A stretch of DNA of 64,000 bases from Emydura subglobosa (taxonomy: Eukaryota > Chordata > Testudines > Chelidae), in assembly GCA_007922225.1 (NCBI GenBank), contig ML679966.1, forward strand, positions 53,735,870 to 53,799,869, in the 5' to 3' direction. Below are positions 56,841-64,000 of this stretch, piece by piece. Within the stretch, counting starts at the first letter, position 1. The number at the start of each line of letters is the position of its first letter. The position numbers and the translations under genes are program-made. The notes beneath the pieces were generated by a model. It was not told the DNA's origin, did no database searches, and saw only the letters and a list, made by a program, of their open reading frames with translations.

Positions 56841-59800
56841 TCCATTCTGTGCAGGCAGGGTCCTATGGAAAAAATAGTATGTGATTATGTAGTTAAAAAA
56901 TTTATCACAATGCATATGGACAAAGAGGCTGAATAAAGGTTGCACAAACAAGCTTATTTCTGGCATTTCCTAAAAAGTGCTTGACTTCGCAACCTTAATA
57001 ATGTTCTTTTAACATCATCTATGTATGTGTGTAATATACCTTATGTCAGGGAAAGACCTGGACTTGAAAGAAGGAAGTGAAAAACAGTTGTGAGTTTTGT
57101 TATATTTAAATTTGTCTTGCTAGTAAAGTTGCAGGTTAGCTTTTCTGAATTTTTTTCCTTCCTTTCCTATTGGGTTCTGCATTTCAGATCCCAAAGCAAC
57201 ATCAATAGGTGAAGAACCAACACGACTATAGTACCTGCTTTCTCCCCTCCCCAGACAAAGGAGCTTCTGATGCTATTATTCAGCTGCTGTATCTGAATGT
57301 TATGAGATTACATTAGGGGCTTCCTTCTTGATTATTTTTTTCCTTTTTATAAAGGGTCATCAAGTATAAAGAACAGTCATGTCAGTTGTCTGGCTTATAG
57401 AGATCCAGAAACTTGTCAGCCCAACTAATTTTACTTAGTAAAACAAATTACTGTGTGATCTGTGATTCTGCAGCCAAATTTCTGATCTGTGATTAGTATA
57501 CTGGCTTGATAACTCAAGTTGGAGAGAACTGTTGATAATTTTTTAATTTTTTGTTATAATGCATCTTGTCACCAGCCCTTCTCCTGGGTGTGTGTATATA
57601 TATATATTCTCTATCCTCGTTCCATCCCCCAACTCTCCCAAATCAGGTCTTCAGTAATCCTGTCAGATTTTTAAATTTCCCTGATCACCTCCATGGTTTG
57701 TTCAGGTGCTCTATTATGATCACTATCTGATAGGCATTTCTGTCAGTGCAGCTCTTTAATCAACCTGAAGGGTTGCTGTTGATTGACATAAAGTATCTCT
57801 CTACCCCCAGGGCAGGTTGCTGTCTCTCTACAGCATCCTATCCCTCATTGCTAAGAGCAAGAAACTAGGAGAGAGATCTGGTTTTGGCTAGCATTTGGAA
57901 GGGATCAATTTATAAACTGAACATATTAATTTCTAACAGTTATTTTATAAGGATAATTATGTGCTAAAATCATCAAAAATTTGATTTGTCATTCACTTTA
58001 AATGAAATTAATATATTGGACATGGAATATTGGTTGTTATGGTTATATTTGCCTTTTCAAGATAATTTCATTTCCCTAATTAAGATTAAATCCACCAAGT
58101 CATGTGGAAGTAGAAGTGATTTCCAGAGATTGAAATAAACTATAACTTAGAACAAATACTATAAATTAATAAGGATCAGATAATATTTTTAAAGGGCCAA
58201 TAATCAGGTGGACCCATCCAGAATGATCTTTGCCTCTTGTTGGAATAAATTAACTGCTGAACATATACATCTCCTCCTAAAGAATCTGTTTAGTAGACAG
58301 TGTAGAAAATGCCAGCATTTGAGGATTAAATTAGCATTTTTAGACATCTAAGTATTTTCCTATTGCCCATCCGTAAACTAAGTCAGAAAGGGGTATAAAG
58401 AGAGATTAGAAGATGTTAGTACTATTAGAAGATGTTAGTACTAATTATGCCAGTAATTAAAGAGGAAACTGAGAGAAGATGATGTTGGAAACCATTAGTA
58501 TAATCTGTAGTCATCTTGACTATGAAAGGTAACTGTTTACAGAAAAGAAATGAGAGGTACTGAATTATTTGAATCTATAGTCATGAGGATCTCACGTATT
58601 TATATAGTAGATTAGTTTTCTTGGAGTTCAACATATATCCAGTAACTACAGAAGAGAAAATTCTTCTTATCGAAATAATTTGTCTTTGTAGAACTTTTTA
58701 TTTAAAAAAAAAAGATATAAAAATAAATCCTTTTATTCTTCACTTCAAAGGACCAAATTCTATTTTTAAATGGCCAGGTTGAGGCTTGGAAGCAAAACTA
58801 GCTATACGACTATATACATATGAATAAATAATAAGTAGAAAATTAGATTAAAGGCAACATGTTGATTTCTTTGGCTGTGGTAAGATAAAACTTAACAGTT
58901 CTGCTTTCTTTTTTTCTTAGCCCAAATATGTCAAAATGATATATTTAATCTTATTTTTTATTTAAAGTGCATTTTATTAGTGTAATTTCAAAGGATTAGA
59001 GATTAGAAAATGTATTGTCACCCATTAATTAGTGCAATATCATTTCTGCCACTATAATGAATGGTCTCTCAGCATTTCAATTTTGAATTCTTGCTTTTTA
59101 TTTACAGGTTTAATTGGCTGTAAAAATGTTGTTTGAGGCCAAAATGTATAATTTAAGATCTAATCTGGCGGCCACTTTGTTTATACAATATGAAATTTTA
59201 AAACATGCTCTTTTAATAAAAAAGTGAAAAAAAATTCTAGGCTAATTTAAAACAAGTAGTTCAGTACATTCTGTCTCTATAACTAAACAACCTTTTTAAA
59301 AATGAAAATGGAAACTTGATCATAACGTTAGCCACAGACCCCATCTTTTTCCCACTGAAGTCAGTGGATTTTTGGCAACTAGCCTCGGTGGAAGAAGCAG
59401 GTTTGGGTCCCACATAGTGGTTGGGTTTTTTGCATGTTTTGTTCTTTTTTTTGGTTTGGGGATGTGTGTGGGCTATTTTTAAAGGAGGATCTTGAAGGCA
59501 AGGAAGTAATCAATTTTCAAAAGAATTTTATGTATGTGGATTTTCTACACACATTCTCTACCTTTTCTGACATAATAGTATGTGACAGTTTAGAAAAGGC
59601 CATTATAGTCTGTCTGGTGTTTTTAGCAAGTGGACTTGCTACATGGACTCTGTAACCATTCTGACCTAATAGAATGTAACAGCTCAGAAGAACAGTCTCA
59701 GGTAAATGAGCCGAAAACCTAAAAGCCTCTATATACACTTGTAGAAAACGTGATAGGCTAGAGTGGTTATAGTGTATTTTTTCCATAAAGGACCTATGAA

Positions 59801-60597
59801 CACATTATATGCTAGTGCATCAAGAATCCTTGTACTCTTTAAGGGCCTGATTCTATGAAATACTGAATGCCTCAACCCCTATTGAATACTGAAGGGCCCT
59901 CATCACCTTGCAGGTCTAATATCTATCTAGATCTGTCTTACAACCCGAGGAAGCTCTCAGATCAACTGTACTCTGTAATGAGGAGTAGCTACACATCAGG
60001 TTTCAAAGCTGAGATGTTTATTGAATTATCTGTGTGGGAAACAGCTATAATTTTTTTAAATGGGAAAAACATCTCACTCTTGCAGAATTCAGGCAGCAAA
60101 AAAAAAATTGCCTTTGGCCAAATACCACGGATTGGAAGCTTTCATCCCCAAAATGGGATTTTTTTTTTTCTTGAAAGTCATACTCAAACAGCGGGATTGT
60201 CATCCAAACTATTTAGAAACGTTAACTATTAGTGTGTTTGAACACTAATAATAACACTTACAAACTAAAGGAATTGAATACTTTTGAAACACTTTCTATA
60301 GGTTACTTTTAAATTTATTACTATCATAGCTTTACTATGTTAATATAAAATTAATATTCTGATTTAAAAAGCCAAAAACAAGGAAATTCTGAGCTAATGT
60401 AGAGAATTTAGATTAAGCTGCATTTTATTATGATTGATGTTTTTCTTCTATGCAGTAGTGTTAGTTAAGGTTCGTGTCAGGTCTTTCCTTTACTAAATGG
60501 ATGAGTTTTATGTGATTAGGTATGCTGGTAGTCTGTCAACATTAGCTGCTGATGGTTTTAGTACATATATTTGACTAATTGCAAACAACTGTTATAA
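56841..60597 (+). other. Intron with a 19-bp tandem duplication
   Basis: AT-rich, with a TA/GT microsatellite at 57590-57608 and an exact tandem duplication at 58405-58442. No gene or clear mobile element. ORFs at 59434-60248 overlap on both strands. Confidence 0.4.
58405..58442. repeat. Exact 19-bp tandem duplication
   Basis: ATTAGAAGATGTTAGTACT occurs twice, head to tail, without differences. Confidence 0.95.
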
Positions 60598-61143
60598 AAG
60601 TTGATTGAATTATCTGGAAGAATATTTTTGGAATTGTGTTCAGTTTATACATTTATACAGAGGCACTTGAAGCTTGTATTGGCTGTAAACAGAATTATGG
60701 GAACAAAAATATACTTCATCCTACACATCTGGAAAAGCTTTTATTCTAACTGGTTACTGCTCTGTTCAAAAAAGCAATTTAAACCCAAGTTATTTTTACT
60801 AGCACAAGACAGTTTAATTGCATCCTCAGAATTTTCTCTCTCCATTATGGCGGAGGGGAGGGTGAGCTGTACTACTGTATCTGAGTTGTTAAAATGTCAG
60901 CGTGCCTAAATAATTCCATTGAAAAAGTCAGCTACAAGTGATATGTTGATAAACTATTTCCTTTGTGACATAGACACCAAAAAAACTAGGCAAGAAAAGC
61001 GCATGTGTTTAACAATCCCAGATGAAAGCTTGAAGCACATAAAAATATGGATGCAAGAGGCATTGAAGAAATTATCTTGCCCTGTCTGGCCTCTTCTGCG
61101 CAAAGCTGGTCTTTTAGTATTCATATGTGGAAATTTAAACTAA
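60598..61143 (+). pseudogene. Unidentified open frame with a single stop (hypothetical)
   Basis: One reading frame stays open for 546 nt except for a single TAA at 60907-60909. It gives about 102 aa, three codons, then 75 aa in the same phase. This is long for such AT-rich DNA. The second part is charged and helix-like ('IDTKKTRQEKRMC', 'ESLKHIKIWMQEALKKL'). There is no ATG at the start of the first part, no known domain, signal peptide or splice consensus that I can see. It may be a decayed mobile-element ORF or chance. Confidence 0.2.
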
Positions 61144-61639
61144 GTTTAATTTGTTAAATTAGCTGAAAAACTTCAGGAAACTCAAATTCTAAGACTAACT
61201 TTCAGGCACATTTTTTATTTCTTTCAAGTAATTTGGTGTATTTGTACTATTAAAGCTGCAATTTATGGATGATTAATGAGAAGTACAGAATTATATGCAT
61301 AGGTGGTTTGAGAAGGAAGAATGCTGTATTTTTGTAGTTTAGATTTGTATTTATAGTATAAAGGCAAGGTACGTACACTAGTGTCTGACTAGTATTGAGA
61401 CAGGTTACCAGGAACGTGTCTTGATAGTATACCAATAACAACTTCATAGTTTTTGAGGTCCCTGAAGAAACTGTGAAGTGGATGCACTCTTTAGAAACAA
61501 TTTTAGTCTCATCCTACATATACAGGTATAATCTTAATTCTTTCTGTAGTTTACAGACAAGTGAAATATTGATTCTAGAACCTGTGTTAATAACTGAATA
61601 TATAACAAATGGGGAAAAAGGGGGAAATATAATAATCTA
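61144..61639 (+). other. Intron, nothing recognised
   Basis: AT-rich spacer before the CR1. Confidence 0.35.
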
Positions 61640-63085
61640 AATAAATTAGAAGTTATGAGGGGTAGAAAATTGATGAGGAAAACTTAAGACATCAGGGGAA
61701 AATCCATGGCCAGCAGGGCTAAGGACAATAAGAAGGAGTTTAAGTATTTAGGAATAAAAGAAATCTTAGCAATGGCATAGGCCTGTTACTAGATGGAGAC
61801 AGTAAAATTGTTAATAATAATAATGATGCTGAAATGCAGAAGTGTTCTGTGTTTGGAAGGAATCAGAATAATGCACTTACTACTTAGTAGATGAGAATGA
61901 TGGAATACTTTCTCAGTCCAGTAGTAACCAAGGAGGATGCTAACCCACATATATTTAGGGATAAATATTTTTAAATCAGGAGACCCAAATAATTTTCACC
62001 CAAGATTTCTAAAGGAGCTGTCTGAGGAGATCTCTAGCCCACTGATGTTCATTTTTAATAAATCTTGGAATACTGTGGAAAATCTAGAAAATTGAAGGAG
62101 AGCATATGTGTGGTTCTGCTGTTCGAAAAGGAGAAGCAGGGTGTCCCACATAACTATTAGTCAGTTAGCCTGACATTGTTCTTGGGCAAAATAAAGGGAA
62201 AGCTGATATGGGATTCAAATAATAAAGAATTAAAGAATAAGAATAAAATTAATGCCAGACAGTATGGTTTTATGGAAAACAGATCTTGTCAAACAAACCT
62301 GACTTCATTCTTTGATGAGTTTACAAGTTTGATTGATAAAGGTTACTCCGTAGATAATACTACCTAGGCTTTTGTTAAGCATTTGACCTGGTACCCCATG
62401 ACTAATTACTAGCACTGTAAACTATCAATATAGTACACAATGAATTGATCTCAAAAAGTAAGAAAGTAGTTATCAATGGGGAATCATTGGATGAATATGT
62501 TTCTGGTAGGTTTCTGCAGGGATGGATGCTAAGTCTGATGCTATTCAACATGTTCTGCGGTATCCTGGAAGAAAATATAATATAACTGCTGATAAAATTT
62601 GCATATGATACAAGGATTAGCAGAATGGTAAATAATGGTAAGGACAGGGCAGTCACACAGAGGAAGCTGAGTCCTTTCAAACAGAAAGTGTTTGAATATA
62701 GCCGGCATATAGGGACAAGAAATGCAGACCATGCCAACAGAATGAGGGACAGTACCCTGGAAAGGAGTGACCCTCAAAAGGAGTTAGGGGTCTGAGTGGA
62801 CAAACAACTGACCATGAGTTTTCATTGTGGTGGTGTGGCAAAAAGTGCTAATGTGATTTTGGATATATAAACGGAGGAGTTGTGAGTAGGAGTAGGGAGT
62901 TAATATAACCTCAGTATATGACACTGTGGAGACTGATGCAGGAATACTGCATTTAGATCTGGTTGTTCACATTTTAAACAAGTTATTGAAAAACTGGTCG
63001 GTGACTGGCTGAAATGTAGTGGCTTGTCATATACAGACTAGATGATCTAATGGTCCTTTCTTGCCTTAAACTCTATAAAATTAAA
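61640..63085 (+). pseudogene. CR1 LINE, 3' portion (plus)
   Basis: Plus-strand segments in CR1 order are: 'MASRAKDNKKEF', then 'FLKELSEEISSPLMFIFNKSW', then 'NARQYGFMENRSCQTNLTSF' (RT region, about 62260-62320) and 'DEFTSLIDKG'. After these come an RT motif B remnant ('RFLQGWMLSLMLFNMF') and 'KLIKFAYDTRI', in place of the usual ADD box. It ends 'ctagatgatctaatggtcct', 'ttgccttaaactctataaaa', the CR1 3' end. Stops and indels are frequent, with local deletions. Minus ORFs at 62402-62777 are shadows. Confidence 0.8.
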
Positions 63086-64000
63086 ACAGACCGTAGTTAT
63101 GAATAAATGGATTATATCCCCTCCCAATATAGTGCAGCTGTGTAAATACCTTTGTCGATATGCTAATTAAACAGGATGTTTTTTATCCCTGGAATGTTAA
63201 TGGGCAAAGTCACACCTTTGACTTCAAAGGTGCTCAGAGTAGAACAAGGAGGGGAGAGACGGCAAGAGGGGAAAATGAGCTCCTGACGCTAGAGCTGGGC
63301 TTCTGAGAGGCTGCAGGGTTGATGAGAGATGGCAAGAGCACCTGAGGGACTTACATCTAAGAATGCAGATGCTAATCTAAGTGCATACTTGCTTAAAGTA
63401 CTGATTTATAAATTTGTTTTATTTACATAAAACCGTTACCCAGTTCATCTTAACTATTTTTATTTTAATATAATTTTCTTTTTTTAATAAACCTTTTTTA
63501 ATTAGTCTTTTTGATCTTTTACAATTTTGAGGAAATTCACATAGCCAACTCCGAAGTAAATAAGATACCTTGGTCTCAGGAGAGGTACTAAAATGGGGTG
63601 TGGAGATTAAGCCCATTCAGGAGTTCTGGTCACAGGCATGGTCCAATAGGTACTCTCAAATGAGGTACAGTTAATGTCTGTGCTGGAATTGGCACAATAT
63701 ATGGGTAAATCTTAAAACTGATTTAGGGGAGTCTAAGATAGCACTACTCAATTTTGTTTTTTAGGAAGATCCCAATAACTTTGGTCAAATCAGTAGCTCA
63801 GAGAGAGGGATAAAAAGCTTTCAGCTATTAGTCCTTAACCCTTTTTAGTTTCAGAGCAATGGTCTCTCATAGTCATACATCACAGTGAGGTAGAATTAAA
63901 TACTCTTTTTTCCAAAATTAGAAATAAGTGCTTCAGACAAGTGGATTTCTCAGACAAATTCTCCAGGTCTATGTACTCTGTCCACTCACTATTAATATCG
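63086..64000 (+). other. Intron to the end of the window
   Basis: AT-rich with a purine-rich stretch at 63240-63350. It could be LTR-derived, but no ends are visible. Nothing else is recognised. Confidence 0.35.

Noticed and set aside
1459..64000. Further SH3RF1 exons with SH3 domains
   Set aside because: I looked for SH3-type 'ALYxYxxxxPxDLxF' coding sequence and saw none. Weak partial exons cannot be excluded without alignment.
1..64000. CRISPR arrays, operons, tRNA or rRNA genes
   Set aside because: The window is vertebrate intron. No regularly spaced repeat array, rRNA or intact tRNA was seen; tRNA-like stretches are SINE heads.

Overview
The window is vertebrate nuclear DNA, most likely from a turtle or a close reptilian relative. 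This is inferred from the mix of CR1 LINEs, MIR/CORE-type SINEs, hAT and Tc1/mariner MITEs, endogenous-retrovirus-type LTRs and DIRS tyrosine-recombinase retrotransposons, in AT-rich, intron-like sequence. No bacterial or organellar gene is present.

Only one host coding segment can be supported. It is the first coding exon of SH3RF1 (POSH) at about 937-1437 on the + strand, which encodes the N-terminal RING domain and ends at a consensus GTAAGT donor in phase 0. I found no further SH3RF1 exon. Positions 1-936 therefore read as intron 1 and 1438-64000 as part of a very long following intron (at least 62.5 kb), filled with old and younger mobile elements.

Layout:
- 1-14 kb: host exon, two small DNA transposons (hAT-like at 3.0-3.4 kb, Tc1/mariner-like at 6.1-6.5 kb), SINE pieces, and an L2/CR1-type LINE remnant (minus, 10.95-12.5 kb).
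- 14-18 kb: a decayed RTE/R4-type LINE (minus), then a 129-bp element carrying hammerhead-ribozyme-like core motifs between perfect 15-bp direct repeats.
- 18-29 kb: several LTR-like blocks, the clearest a minus-strand solo LTR at 21.7-22.8 kb, and a GC-rich block at 27.4-28.9 kb with a minisatellite of about 46-bp units.
- 29-53 kb: the standout region. It holds three plus-strand DIRS copies (A 29.58-34.07, B 37.34-42.06, C 48.42-52.10 kb) and one minus-strand 5' fragment (D, 45.83-46.73 kb), with a CR1 and a SINE between A and B.
- 53-64 kb: intron with palindromic MITE pieces, a minus CR1 end, a MIR-type SINE, an unexplained open frame at 60.6-61.1 kb, and a plus-strand CR1 at 61.6-63.1 kb.

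The DIRS copies show the textbook architecture: Gag-like protein with a Cys/His metal-binding cluster, reverse transcriptase, RNase H, tyrosine recombinase, inverted terminal repeats, and an internal complementary region near the right end that is complementary to the element ends. Each copy has lost a different part. A lacks RNase H, C lacks RT and RNase H, and B keeps RT and RNase H but lacks its left end. None can be autonomous as it stands.
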